Assembly: GCA_029962745.1 (NCBI GenBank)
Contig: CM057154.1
Span: 3,785,581 to 3,849,580, forward strand
DNA: 64,000 nt
Origin: Echinometra lucunter
Lineage: Eukaryota > Echinodermata > Echinoidea > Camarodonta > Echinometridae
Reading direction: 5' to 3'
Below are positions 24,301-34,625 of the stretch, piece after piece (the stretch's first letter is position 1; each line of letters starts with the position of its first letter). The translations under genes were made by a program, and so were the position numbers. The notes beneath the pieces were generated by a model. The model was not told the origin of the DNA, searched no databases, and worked only from the letters and a program-made list of their open reading frames with translations.

Positions 24301-26078
24301 CCTCTGACCTCTGTGAGTTCTGGAAGGCAGATGTCACATAGAGCTGGTGCACCTCTCTCCTTGCATGCTGTAGGGCCAGGAGACATGGGGAGATCCCAAA
24401 CAGTAGATCATGTCCACGGGGAATCATTAAGTGGTCTTTGGCTTTCTTGTGAAAGTGAGAGCTGGATAGAAGGTGAACGAAAAAAAAAAACAAACCCAAA
24501 ACAAACAAAAAGCAAACTTTTTGAATGAAAAGTTTTCCTTGCACATAGACTACATTTAGTTTTAAGTATAACCAATATACAAATACATAGTGCAATCTAG
24601 AAGTCTTTAAATGAAATCACTGGTAGTCACGTTTCAGTCAAATATTGTTTGGGAGTTGACTGGGTGGCTAATCAGAAATTCTTGTAGAATGTCCACTTGA
24701 AAGTTTATGCATTCATACATTTGTATAATTTTCTCACTATTTACTGAGTTTTATAATACCTTTCCTACTGTTTAGTTTTCTTTGACTTTCTTCTGCTTTC
24801 ACAGAAAAAATTATTACGTAAATCAAATTTTGGGATATTTTGTTATTAACAGGCTAATTTCCCTCAGTTATATATAGTTTGTCAGTCACTTTCCATCCCA
24901 ACATATGTACATGTAAGTACATGTAGATCATGCTCATTCCTGGACTCCATGCTGGCTTTTTTTTTTTAGGGTTCCAGATTAAACTTTTAAGGTCTGTTCA
25001 CAATGAGGCCTGTGTAATTTTTTTTAGATTCGAGAGTCCTAACCAAGATTTTGGAGGCCCAAGTGTTCAGGGCCCCTGTTAGTGCAAACCCTGCTCTTGG
25101 AAACTTCATGAACATTTAGCTTTCCTTCTATCAGGGAACATTACCATGATAATGCCTTGATTAAACCAAGTCTTATTACCTTTTCCCAGTCTCCTGATAG
25201 GAATGTTTCCTCCAAATGTCCGCATTTGACTTCCTACGCATACCGTAGTGTTTCCTGGAGTCCATTTCTAGTAGATCTGCACTAACAGTTTCTTGTTCTG
25301 TGGAATTGATATCATCTCTGTGAGACCTTACAGAGGCCATCTCTTCATTCCGCTGTATCCAAGAACGATTACCGACTCTTGATTTGTGAACATGTGCATC
25401 TTTATTCTTCACTTGCATCATGCCCTGAAATCGAACGTTGCTTCTCTTTGAAAACACTCTATCTTGTGCTGCTGGCCTCTGATCAATGATTGGGTAACTT
25501 CTTTGAAGTGGTGTATTTGTATTCACCTGATGCTGAGGTGTTGATAGAGCAGTCCTTTGATCGACTGACTTTCTTTGGCTATGACTGCTACCAATGACAA
25601 ATGTACCTTCAAACCCTTGATCACTTACTACTTCATTCAATTGTTCTTCATTGCTACGTTCCCTGCTCTTGTGCAATGATAAGAATTCTCCAAGTCCCTC
25701 AGCACATAAAACACTCTCCTCTCCTGCTGAGGCTTTCTTGCTAACCCTTCTGAAGTGTCTTGGGAGCTTCTTCATGAAGCGTGATAATAGACAACAACTT
25801 GTTGAGACTGTTCTAGCCAGCTGTGTGTGACTACCACTGAGTCTCCACTCAACAGAAGGACTAAGATTTGCTGACTGGAACAATCCAGAACTACCAGGTT
25901 GAGATTGGACAATGTTTTTACCCCATACAGAACTTAAATGATGAGGCATCTGATTAACTTCTGGCTTCCCCCTTGACCTTTGTCCATACATCTGCAGGAT
26001 AGAGCCGATAGATGAAGAGAGAATGGGGTGACTTCTAGATGCAGCTAGTGCCATCCTTCTGCTCTGGTGATGCAACAT
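18397..26078 (-). CDS. MRM1: Mitochondrial rRNA 2'-O-ribose methyltransferase 1 (SPOUT family), 8 exons
   Basis: Exons on the minus strand: 25180-26078, 24203-24461, 23728-23835, 22593-22672, 21422-21515, 20768-20885, 19996-20115, 18397-18434, all GT-AG and in phase, for 571 residues. The SpoU substrate-binding part begins about residue 315 ([20 protein letters not shown]). The knotted methyltransferase domain shows motif 1 [16 protein letters not shown] (423-438), motif 2 [10 protein letters not shown] (520-529) and motif 3 with [19 protein letters not shown] (540-558). It ends [12 protein letters not shown], like vertebrate MRM1. The enzyme methylates one ribose in the large mitochondrial rRNA. 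The chosen Met begins [17 protein letters not shown], basic and acid-free as in mitochondrial presequences. Exon 1 adds about 300 basic, domain-free residues not present in the roughly 350-residue human protein. An AATAAA on this strand at 18376-18371 may end the transcript. Confidence 0.92.
18440..19240. repeat. GA-rich minisatellite around an assembly gap
   Basis: Both sides of the gap consist of a roughly 40-bp unit built around GATGAAAGAAAGGGGTGAGC and AGAGAGTGAGAG. The last MRM1 intron therefore contains a purine minisatellite that could not be assembled. Confidence 0.85.
18518..19017. other. Assembly gap of exactly 500 N
   Basis: The run of N is exactly 500 long, a conventional placeholder length, so the true distance is unknown. 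It is wholly within the last MRM1 intron, so no MRM1 coding sequence needs to be missing. Confidence 0.98.
19503..19768. mobile_element. Foldback element with ~97-bp near-perfect arms
   Basis: The left arm (19503-19599) and right arm (19672-19768) are reverse complements with only about four differences. They start CTATGAACATG and end CATCCCTTCAC before a loop of about 72 bp. It lies in the last MRM1 intron, so the MRM1 pre-mRNA would contain a long duplex. No coding sequence. Confidence 0.9.
20303..20672. repeat. Two-copy 176-bp tandem duplication in MRM1 intron
   Basis: ATGATATAATGTAAAAATTG begins both copies at 20303 and 20479. Each contains TTTTCAGCTTTAAAAAGAC, a T-run and CCCCCAG followed by AATTTGAATTGAAATTACAC. 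A few substitutions and small indels in the T-runs separate them. Confidence 0.9.
20985..21011. repeat. (GA)n microsatellite
   Basis: Short GA tract followed by a G-run in the MRM1 intron between exons at 20885 and 21422. Confidence 0.9.
21545..21702. repeat. Two-copy 79-bp tandem duplication
   Basis: Units start at 21545 and 21624 with GATTACAAGAATGGAAATTC and end with GATTTTGAAA or CATTTTGAAA. They lie just outside the acceptor of the MRM1 exon 21422-21515. Confidence 0.88.
21937..22352. mobile_element. piggyBac-like MITE with TTAA target duplication
   Basis: The element is flanked by TTAA on both sides. It begins CCCATTCGTGACAG and ends CTGTCACGAATGGG, perfect 14-bp inverted repeats starting with the CCY typical of piggyBac. 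The 408-bp interior has no transposase. It lies in the MRM1 intron between exons at 21515 and 22593. Confidence 0.85.
23076..23251. mobile_element. Miniature element with ACCTGCCAAC ends
   Basis: The left end GACCTGCCAACCCTG and the right end CAGTTGGCAGGTA are inverted repeats of about 12 bp. Internal ATAGGGACA words are also repeated. The right end abuts the element at 23249-23504. Confidence 0.65.
23249..23504. mobile_element. TA-flanked MITE with 37-bp inverted repeats
   Basis: The left end GCTGCCCTACTTTGACAAAA and the right end, containing TTTTTGTCAAAGTAGGGCAG, pair over about 37 bp. A TA dinucleotide is present at each end, as expected for Tc1/mariner-like insertion. Lies in the MRM1 intron upstream of the 22593-22672 exon. 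Confidence 0.8.
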
Positions 26079-26302
26079 GTTGGGTTGTCCTGAACTTTTA
26101 AACAAATATCAATATCCATATGATTCAGACATTCAAAAAGTGATTGTCAATTTCAAAAATTACATTAAATTAGATCAATACAAACTGAAATTATGTTCAT
26201 ATTTATTAAACTATCAGTAATATAATTACTGTCTACAATATGCTCATTAAAGATTATCTTGATGTTGATTAATTGCTATTTCAGTTTAAAACAGAAAGAG
26301 TC

Positions 26303-27317
26303 CAGGGGCCTGTTTCACGAAACCGTCATAAGTCAACTTCTCAGCTAAGATAGCCGCTAGTTGGCTAGTTGTCTGCTACGCATTTCACGAAGCCGTGTTA
26401 GCCAAGATCAACGCCAACATCCCGACTAAGAACTTATGACGCCTCTGACCCTGTCATATCTTTTTTCGTTGATATGCAGCGCCATCACATGCCACTAATT
26501 TGGTAGGTTATGGCTGGCCAAAATGGAAGCTACATAGATGTTAAAAAAATAATTCAAATCTATCTTTTCTAAGGGTTCCTGCAATCATTAATTCATCCTT
26601 GCTCATGTATAAATATTATATTTCATGTTTCATATGAAATGATCTGCAAAAAAGGTTTCCTAGGGGGGTTTCTCCCGTGATTGTAACATCTCTCAAAAGA
26701 ACGTAATTCTGCCACGTCAGGCAAGGCATAGTCAAAGGGATAGTCTGTAGATTTCAGACCCATATTTATTCAAAGATAATTTATATCGTAAATTTTTAAA
26801 CAAAATACTTTTTAAGACACATATTTTAGCTTGTAATTTGCCAAAATTATGCATATCAACGTTTTGGTCAAGACGTGACGCTGTATAAATATTTAATTTG
26901 CCTCCTTTTTCCGATCATGAACGTAAGGGTTTATTTTGCAAATCTAGTGTCCCGGGGGTACCCATCTTACGTTCAAAAAGACAATGAACTTAATTACTAA
27001 AAACAGAATCTTATAAGTTTTTCTTTGGTGTAATCTGCCTTCTTTGAAAATATCTTGTATCTATAACCCCCTGCTACTATTTCTAAGCTTTGCCCTCACC
27101 AGATCACTCAAATAATTGCAGTTCTGATAATTTCTTGTTTACAAAATATATGTGTGATTGTGATCAAGGCTATGTGTTGTCACATTTCCTCATCGATTCA
27201 CGAGATATTTAGCTAGCACGCTCTTCGTGAAACGGTTTAGCAAGATTAGAGTCATCTCCGTAGTTGGCGGACAAAGATATGACTAACTTGGCGTTGATTT
27301 CCAGAAACAGGCCCCTG
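26303..27317. mobile_element. TIR DNA transposon remnant (CAGGGGCCTGTTTC ends)
   Basis: The 1015-bp element begins CAGGGGCCTGTTTCACGAA and ends AGAAACAGGCCCCTG. A second inverted word (GCCGTGTTAGCCAAGATCAA against GACTAACTTGGCGTTGAT) lies inside the ends. CAGGGG termini are common in hAT elements, but no clear 8-bp target duplication was found and no transposase ORF is present. It lies directly upstream of MRM1. Confidence 0.7.
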
Positions 27318-27361
27318 ATTCAGTTTTCAAGAATCTTATCAAACTTTGAGTTTGACTTTGT

Positions 27362-27387
27362 CCCCCCCCCCCCCCCCCCCCCCCCCC
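27362..27387. repeat. Poly(C) tract of 26 bases
   Basis: An uninterrupted run of 26 C (G on the other strand), the longest of many G/C homopolymers between 27 and 40 kb. Confidence 0.95.
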
Positions 27388-27538
27388 GCAATGCATACAC
27401 ACAAATAGTTACAACTTTAAACAGTTACAATGTAGAAAACTTTCTAGAATACAAATTAATTCAAAACCCAATTCAAATGCAAGCCATGTGAGACAGCTCG
27501 ACAGGATGCATATCGAACAAATCTAAGCTGGTAAACTA

Positions 27539-27757
27539 ATGGTAAGTCGACTCTTACTAGTCGAGCAGCTCAGCAGCCCCATTCAAGCGGCCAGCGAACC
27601 TACGTTTTGCCCGGCTCCGCCCCGCTACACTACCGATGAGCTCTGGCGAAGAACAGATCCAATTGTGCAGGCAACCGACAGCGAAAACATTCAGACAGAA
27701 GTCGTCCCATACCAAGAATACGATTACAATCAATGGTTTATACAAGGTCTGAAATGA
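27539..27757 (+). CDS. Possible short coding exon or 72-residue ORF, unknown
   Basis: The frame has unusually coding-like composition for the region: balanced third positions, TDELWRRTDPIVQATDSENI and a Trp/Tyr-rich end EYDYNQWFIQGLK before a TGA. An in-frame ATG opens it at 27539, but a CAG acceptor-like site at about 27575 could make it a terminal exon. No family was recognised and no partner exon was found on this strand. It could equally be upstream non-coding sequence of MRM1, which is transcribed away from it. Confidence 0.25.
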   Translation: MVSRLLLVEQLSSPIQAASEPTFCPAPPRYTTDELWRRTDPIVQATDSENIQTEVVPYQEYDYNQWFIQGLK

Positions 27758-28149
27758 AAATGCTATATCTGATCAAAAGATCGCCGTGACCTAAATATCT
27801 GATATAGCTGAGAAAATACAAGGAAAAAAGCTCACCTCACCTCTCGTTTCGCACGTGTGACGTGTTGACAGTATTGTCTTGCTTTCAGGCAAAAATAATT
27901 AATTTTTCGTTTCATATTATGCAGACTGTACTTGAGTCCTGTCGGAGTCCTGTTAAAGAGACTCCAACGCAGACCTTACTGCAACGGCAGCTGTGGGCGG
28001 ATATCCATCTTGAAACGTGAGGAGACATAATCTGAAAATTTCTACTAAGCAATAAACAAGACAAGACTTTAAAAGAAAACCCGAGAACCCCCCCCCCCAA
28101 AAAAAAAACCCCAACAAAACAACAACAACAACAACAACAAAACACACGT

Positions 28150-29490
28150 CCTTATAGCCTCTTCGGGCACCTATTTACTGTTGTTTTCCTAACAAATATT
28201 TTTCTTTATTTTGTTTTCTTTTCTCCCCTTCCCCCATTTTTATTTTCTTTACAAAGGTTACAAAATTGATGGGGGGGGGGGGGGGGGACGTGTTCCTCAG
28301 GATTTGCACCAATGGCCGGCTGCAGGTCTAAACTTCGTTTCCATATTTGTATTAATTTGGTATGCACTATTTATGTAGATCAATAACCGAACTTGCGAAC
28401 CCCCGGATCAGTGAAATGTCTATTCGGATTGTATAGCCAGCCCCCCCCCCCCCCCGCCCCCTCCATCTCCCTCCCTCACAGCTAAAGGCTGCGGAAGGAT
28501 TTTTGGAGTTGGAGGGGAGCCATGAGTGGAGCTGACACCTAAACAAGTGGGGTCAAGGGGGCGAAGCCCTCTGAAGCCCATGGTTTGTTTTATGGATTTG
28601 CGAGCATGCGCGGTTCACCTCGAGCAAAAACTTGGGGGGGGGGGGGGGCTATTGGTGGCTTGGAGGATGGTAATGTATATTAGAATGTATATGAAATTAA
28701 AAATGCACCTATATCGTCCTTTGGGGGGGGGGCGGGTGAGCAATTTTAGGGGGTTGGGCTTGAACCCCCAAAGCTCCCCCGTAGAACCGCGCCTGTTTGC
28801 GAGCCTTTGAGCAGTTCCTAGTTTTTTTATTATCATTTATCATTGTTTTTTATCTTAATTAGCCGAAATGGGGGGAGGGGGTGGGGCGCAGCCTCCCACA
28901 ACCCCAGCCCCCCGGCTGCTGCCCCCCCCCCCCGGCCACCCTCTCTCTCTCTCTCTCTCGCTTTGTTTGTTAAGCCCATTTCTTTTCTACTTTTTTTTTT
29001 TTTTTGCTGCTTTTCTCGATTTTTCTCACAGTATGTTTTTCTCTTTCTCTTTCTCCTTTCCCTCGCTGTCCTCTGAGGATCGGACAAGCCACGAGGACCC
29101 CCCCCCCCCCCCGACGAGCCACTCGATATTTAAATTTTGTTTTAAATTAAGGCCACTTTATAAGTCCAGGGCCCACCACATCAAAATTCCCATATCAAAT
29201 TTTAGTAAAAGTCCTCCCCTGACCAAGCCCGTCGCACACTATACATCCGCCTGCGATCCGATTTTAGAAAAATATGTTATAGCATTTGATATGAACATTG
29301 AAACATGTGAAATCTTACTGATCAAAGACTCGAATAGTCGTATGAATACAAATCGAAATTTCGGGCTATTGCTAGCCTCTATGTGGGAATGATGCAAGCG
29401 AAATCAATTCCGAATCGTGACGTCATAGCAATCTTGCGATCGGCTACGATTTGAAGCCGATTTGGCCTTTACTCCGACAACAAGGCTTGC
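28150..29490. other. Transposon-derived G/C-run-rich intergenic stretch
   Basis: No gene was recognised. The stretch contains five or more G or C runs of ten or longer, GGTTGGGCTTGAACCCCCA-like text and CCGCGCCTG words that look like ends of degenerate elements. A (CT)n tract lies near 28940-28960. Confidence 0.5.
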
Positions 29491-29496
29491 AGTTAA

Positions 29497-30055
29497 CCAC
29501 CGGCGTAAATCCACTTTGAGGAGTGGGCGGGGGATGATCGACTTTTTTGCCGATTTTTTTTCTGTCGAACTCACACTTAAGTATAAACGCACGCCCTCAC
29601 CACTCTGCACAGACCCCCCCTTACACACGTTTTAATCTTTATCTTGCGAGCGAGTCAAAAATTACCACTTTTCTAGTTCTCAATCGCATTTTCAAATAGA
29701 TATTCTAAAATATGATGAGCGAGTGAAGCGAGTGAGCCAAAAATAACCACTTTTCTGGTTTTCAATCGCATTTTCAAATGAAAATATGAACATATGACGA
29801 GGCAGCGAAGCGAGCGAGCCAAAAATAACTGCTTTGCTGGTTTTCAATCGCATTTTCAAATAGAAATTCTAAAATGTAATTGTTGTTTACGACAGATTAT
29901 TAAAAATTATATTTAAAGATTAATTCAAATATCATTTCTTCCTTAAAAAGTGGGGGGGGGGGGGATATTTGTACACGCCATCCCCCCCTCTCAAAAAAGT
30001 GGGGGGGGGGGAGGGGATGGATATATCCCCCATCCCCCCGGGATTTACGCCAATG
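29497..30055. mobile_element. TIR element, GGCGTAAATCC family, second copy
   Basis: The ends CCACCGGCGTAAATCC and GGGATTTACGCCAATG are inverted repeats, related to 17094-17482 but in opposite orientation. A sub-repeat built on AAAAATAACCACTTTTCTGG, TTTTCAATCGCATTTTCAAA and GCGAAGCGAGCGAGCC occurs about three times. Confidence 0.75.
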
Positions 30056-30059
30056 CAGT

Positions 30060-32130
30060 TATACAAAATTTCGATTTTTATATTCTTATCATTATTCCGA
30101 ACTTCAAATAAGATAATTTTACTTGTTTAAACTTATTTCGATGTTGAATGCCATTTAAAAAAAAAAAAAATCGGGTAGCAGTCGGATCGTAGTGTGCGGC
30201 GGGCTTAAGCCACATTGCCATTTTACCCATCTTTAGACTGTTCTTATTTATTCATAAGGGAATCTACAAGTTAAAAGTCTACAAGATTCTCTCATTTCAC
30301 CAATATACTTGTCTGATTTCATTCATTAAAATACACCTTGCAATAATTCACATTTCTATGTTATATCGATTGTATTATATTTGTTTACACAAGAAAGAAC
30401 AATTATTTATTCATTCATTATCATTGTCTATGCCTATAATTATTATGTAATGATTGTGAAATGTGAAAAAAACTAAAAGTAACCTGAAACTGAAAGTGAA
30501 ATCCTTTAGAGTGACTCATATTTCTCTCATACCTTAATGGCATGCATCAAACTGCTCAACTTATTCCATGTAATGTAATCCAATCCATTTCAAACCATAC
30601 ATTATTTCATTCTGATTTTCCCTGTACAACGTAGATCGATAAAACGAAATCATTAATTCTGATTCTGTTATTTTCATACAAGTCTTATAACCACATAAGA
30701 ATTGAGAATTTGTTGTTAAGTTGAATATATACTGTTTTGCATATTGAAAGAATAAGGCTGTAACTAAAAAAAGAAGAAGAAGTAACTAAAAAAGAAGAAG
30801 AAAGAAACAACAATAATCACGCAGATGCATGCTATGCGGCATGGTTATACTCGTCATACATACTCGTTGGCCGTTTGTCATATTTATGAGAAGCAAACGA
30901 GCAAGTACAGAGAAAATTTATCACAGTTTTGATATCGTGGGGGCCGAAAGTTGGAAAGGGTGGCATATTTCATGTATGATGGGGGCCCTATGTTTGCGCA
31001 CCTAACATTGCACATGAAATTGACAAGTCTTTCCTTGGGTATTCCTCTAATGGATGACCTCATTTCAATCCTCATATCCTAGTGATTAATTGCGCCGAAA
31101 ATCTCGTTAAAATTCGAGTAAGAACAATGTCATTTTCACAAGAAAAGGCGACGGTGTCAATTTGACCCTTGTCTGTGCACTCATTCACTTTGTACGCAAT
31201 TCGGGATTTTTTGTATGAAAGGTGGCATTTTCAAGCATGTGAATAAAAATACATGGAATAGGAGTTTTTTTCACTATTTTCCCTCATTTTTTCACCGATT
31301 CATTTCATTGAAATTGATATAAAGATGATGTGTTCGTTGCGTCTTTTATGATGTTAGAATCGCGTAGATACGCGGATGCGCAGACAATGGGGCACCAAAC
31401 CATACTGTAAAACCCGCAAGGGGGCATATTGATTCTGCTCCTCTTCACCCCCCCCCCCTTGTCCCGTAGCCCTGCTCACAAGAGGCTATAGGTGTCCTTT
31501 GCTGACGTATATGACTGGCGCCAGGGACTGGCACGGTCTTTTGAACATCACGAAAGAGATTTATTTGAAACATTAATGATTGCACGTTAAACGATGCCAC
31601 AATACTTCATACATCTATGAACTGACTTATGGGCATGTGTGTCAAGGGGGAAGGGGTGGGCAGGGGGACACGTCTGCCCCCCCTAAAAAAAAACAAAGGG
31701 TGGGGACACACTAGTAGGCCTTGTCCTTGCATATAATAGCTTGTCAGCGATTTTTTTTCAGGTTTTAAGATACGCGTGAAGAGCGGCGAGGACCCCCCCC
31801 CCCCCCCCACTTCTTGTTTTGTTTTGTTTTTGTTTTTGTTATGCTTGTCAGCGAATTTCTCGGGTAAAACTAAAAAAAAAGATACACCGGAAAAGGCCGA
31901 TGAACTTTTCTTTTTTGCTGGTTAGCGAATTTGGGTGAAAAGATGAACACCCACTGGAAAATTCTAATGTGTCTCTCCCCCCCCCCCCCCCCCCAAAGAA
32001 AGACGTACACCCTGCTTATGCATTGCAAGCCTTCGCCAGTTATCAGGCTTGATAAGCGCAAGTATAATGACGCAGTCCGAGAAATAACGCCTCGTGTGAG
32101 CAGAGCCTAAATCTGCCATGTCTTTATGAA
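30060..32130. other. Intergenic stretch without recognised gene
   Basis: The stretch is AT-rich with C/G runs near 31449, 31793 and 31978. Words such as CTGCCCCCCCT next to homopolymers look like degraded TIR-element ends. TTTATT at about 31559-31564 would be AATAAA on the minus strand, a possible distal polyadenylation signal for the gene at 32208. Confidence 0.45.
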
Positions 32131-32207
32131 TTTCTTTACGAAGATTGCTTCACGGTAGTCTGGATCGGAGCTCTATAATAATCTTCCTGATACTGCTCGG
32201 TACTAGT

Positions 32208-33960
32208 TTAGCCCCTTCTGTCATCGAATTCGTCGTCTTCGTTGACAGCAGTAGCATCCATGATGTTTACACTCCTACTGTAGCCCCTTCTATCATCGAA
32301 TTCGTCGACTTCGTTGATCACAGGAGTAGGATCCTTGATGTGAACACTCCGACCAAGGTGTGCTCGATTTGTTTCTTCCTCCACTTTCTTGCCGCCTACA
32401 ACAACAAAACAACAACAAATAGTGGAACCAGCTTGTTAAGGATGAAGGGAGATTGCATGAAGTAATTTTTGTAAATCACTTGTATCGAATTTGAAATAAA
32501 CCACGTTTGAACGTTATTTGAAGGGAACCCCCCCCCCCCCCCATCAGTACATCAGTGTCATCATGTGACAGGATGATGCCCTTTCCCTGCTATCCTCTCC
32601 AGACTATTTGCACTTTAGCTGCAAATGTTATAGACCCTGCGAAAAACCCGAAGCTACTTTGGAAAATCATCTCAAGTGCAATTTCAAAAGCCTATATTGT
32701 ATACTGCCCATAAAAATCATGTTCGGATTACGTAATAAGCTACAGTAACTGTAAAGTCCACACCTTTCTAAAGGTGATAGACAGGGCTATTGAAGTTGCC
32801 TTAAGTTGATTTTTCGAAAGTACTTTTTACCATGTTGAAAGAAGAACACATATCATGAGGTATAATTCTAGCCCCTTTTGTCGAATGAAACAGAAATGGT
32901 GCAAAGGTTGCAGGGAAGCTCCGACGTTTCCTTGTCATTGTTCCTTGTCTGCTCCCGGTCTTCCTACGTTCTCTTACCTTTTCTTTTCTCGCTCACGCTT
33001 TTTTCTTCCTTTTTTCTTTCTTTTTTCTTTTTTTTTGGTGGCGGTTTTTGTTTTTGTTTTTTTTTTTTTGGGGGGGGGGGCACCGTCCCCATCGCCCCCC
33101 TGGCTACGCGCCTGTTTCCTCTTGTTTTATAAAAGTGTGACTGTATTTCTCATAATCTCAGTTGATTATTGGCGAAAACTATACTTCACATTCAACGTTT
33201 TGTTAATATCAACAAAACGTTGAATGTGAAGTATAGTTTTTGAATAATGAATAATAAACACGATAAACACGATAAAAACTACTTTCGAAAAATCAACTTA
33301 TAAGTGCAATTTCGAAAGTCTATGGTACTGCCATTGTAAAGTCAGCACATTATTTTCTAAAGGTGATAGACAGGACTATTCAAGTTGCCTTGAGTTGATT
33401 TTTCGAAAGTAGTTTTTATCGTGTTAATAATGTTAATCTGCATGGATATTTCAACCTTGATTGAGTATATATGATTAAATATGATGAAATATGATTAAAT
33501 ATGATTAAATATGATTTGGATTTCCATATTCAAGTCATTCCTAAAGTCATGGGTAACTTTGCACACATTTCTGTGAAACAATCCCCCCCGGGGGGGGGGG
33601 GGGATGTTACGAATGACTCTACGAACGACTTGAATATGGCAAACCAAATGGGACTCTCTATCATATTTAAAACCCCATCCTTATTGTTTACAAACATTTT
33701 ATAGGGAAGTAAATTTTTTTTTTGCCACAAGTTATTTGAGATTATGGGAAATGCAGTCACACTTTGTTAAAACGTCAGGAAAAAACTTTAGGTATCCCAT
33801 TTGGCACTTCGTACTAAAGTCATTCTTAATGTCATGGTAACTTTAATTTACGCGCAGCTTTGTGAAGCATCCCCCATCCAGGTCTAAACTCACCGTGTGC
33901 GCTGGATACAGTAACCAGTACCGACATCAACATCAATATGGATGCGATCCGAGCAATCAT
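32208..33960 (-). CDS. Putative secreted repeat peptide precursor, 2 exons, 84 residues
   Basis: Exon 1, 33894-33960, encodes MIARIASILMLMSVLVTVSS then AH, a clear signal peptide with cleavage after SSA, and ends at a strong donor G/GTGAGT. Exon 2, 32208-32395, starts after TTGTTGTTGTAG and joins in phase (split Gly codon). The body begins GGKKVEEETNRAHLG and contains two imperfect repeats: RSVHIKDPTPVINEVDEFDD then RRG, and RSVNIMDATAVNEDDEFDD then RRG at the stop. KK and two RR pairs are possible prohormone-convertase sites; the protein is strongly acidic between them. An in-frame upstream ATG at 34023 would lengthen the leader by 21 residues. A TATATAGG box lies upstream. No known family was recognised. 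Intron length is 1498 bp and contains a perfect 30-bp hairpin. Role inferred only as a secreted peptide or small protein. Confidence 0.62.
32210..32356 (-). repeat. Two-copy ~72-75-bp coding repeat in the peptide exon
   Basis: The units at 32210-32281 and 32282-32356 share AGCCCCTTCT, ATCGAATTCGTCG and TTCGTTGA in plus-strand reading. They differ by a three-base indel (the extra Ile of the first protein repeat) and substitutions. The frame is preserved, which supports coding selection. Confidence 0.85.
32744..33430. repeat. Direct and inverted repeat cluster with a perfect hairpin
   Basis: AAAGGTGATAGACAGGGCTA to GTTGATTTTTCGAAAGTAC near 32770-32823 is repeated directly near 33357-33413 and inverted near 33275-33300. 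In between, 33175-33204 and 33211-33240 form a perfect 30-bp stem with a six-base loop. It is probably a rearranged foldback element inside the intron of the peptide gene. Confidence 0.75.
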
Positions 33961-34102
33961 GATGGTTGAGATCGTTGATGTAGTCGCTATTGTATAGAGC
34001 GTTTTCCTATTGGAATCTTTCATCAGAATGAGTTGAGCTTCGAGATTTTATGCTCTTAAATCTTGTCAGAATCAATCAAAAAGGGGTAGAGATACACGTG
34101 AC

Positions 34103-34110
34103 CCTATATA
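34103..34110 (-). promoter_or_regulatory. TATA box candidate of the peptide precursor gene
   Basis: TATATAGG on the minus strand lies 80 bases upstream of the first in-frame ATG (34023) and about 143 upstream of the preferred ATG (33960). A CACGTG E-box at 34095-34100 lies just downstream. Spacing suggests transcription start near 34075-34080. Confidence 0.45.
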
Positions 34111-34251
34111 ACCGCAAATACCAAAATATGAATTAATATGCAGATTCCAGTTGATGGTCATTTCAGTTTCTTTTCTAAAGAAGATGTAGGAGAGTGGAAA
34201 AGCTAAGAGGCATAAAGGGCAACGTGCCCTGTAGACATAATGGAACAGGTT

Positions 34252-34255
<4 letters not shown>

Positions 34256-34310
<55 letters not shown>
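34256..34310. repeat. (GA)n microsatellite with G-run
   Basis: About 45 bp of perfect GA ending in ten G, upstream of the peptide gene. Confidence 0.95.
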
Positions 34311-34548
34311 AGGAGAGTTTCAAGAGTTTCAAGAGTTCAAGTTTTTTTTTTCATTTCCAAAAAACAAATAACAACAAATTTTGAAAAAATCAAACATACA
34401 TAACTATTCATTTTCTTTCTTTCTTTTTTTTTTTACAATGATAGGATACGTTTACGAAGTAAATCTACAAAAAAATTCAGTATAAGCTCTTATGTAAATG
34501 GAGACATCCACTAAAGAGCAATGCTTGTAGAGTGTGGATCCCTCAAAC

Positions 34549-34556
34549 GAGAGAGA

Positions 34557-34620
<64 letters not shown>
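34549..34620. repeat. (GA)n microsatellite
   Basis: About 70 bp of nearly perfect GA, the longest GA tract in the window. Confidence 0.95.

Positions 34621-34625
<5 letters not shown>

Noticed and set aside
32145..32465. 106-codon plus-strand ORF with repeats
   Set aside because: It is the antisense shadow of the minus-strand peptide exon, whose splice sites and signal peptide favour the minus strand.
33832..33894. AKH-like word GEFRPGWG directly after the signal peptide
   Set aside because: It is read-through past a strong GTGAGT donor; the in-phase exon 32208-32395 explains the gene better.
32208..34620. Sp185/333 (SpTransformer) immune gene
   Set aside because: The leader-plus-body exon layout and nearby GA microsatellites are reminiscent, but the body lacks the Gly-rich and His-rich regions and the intron is much longer.
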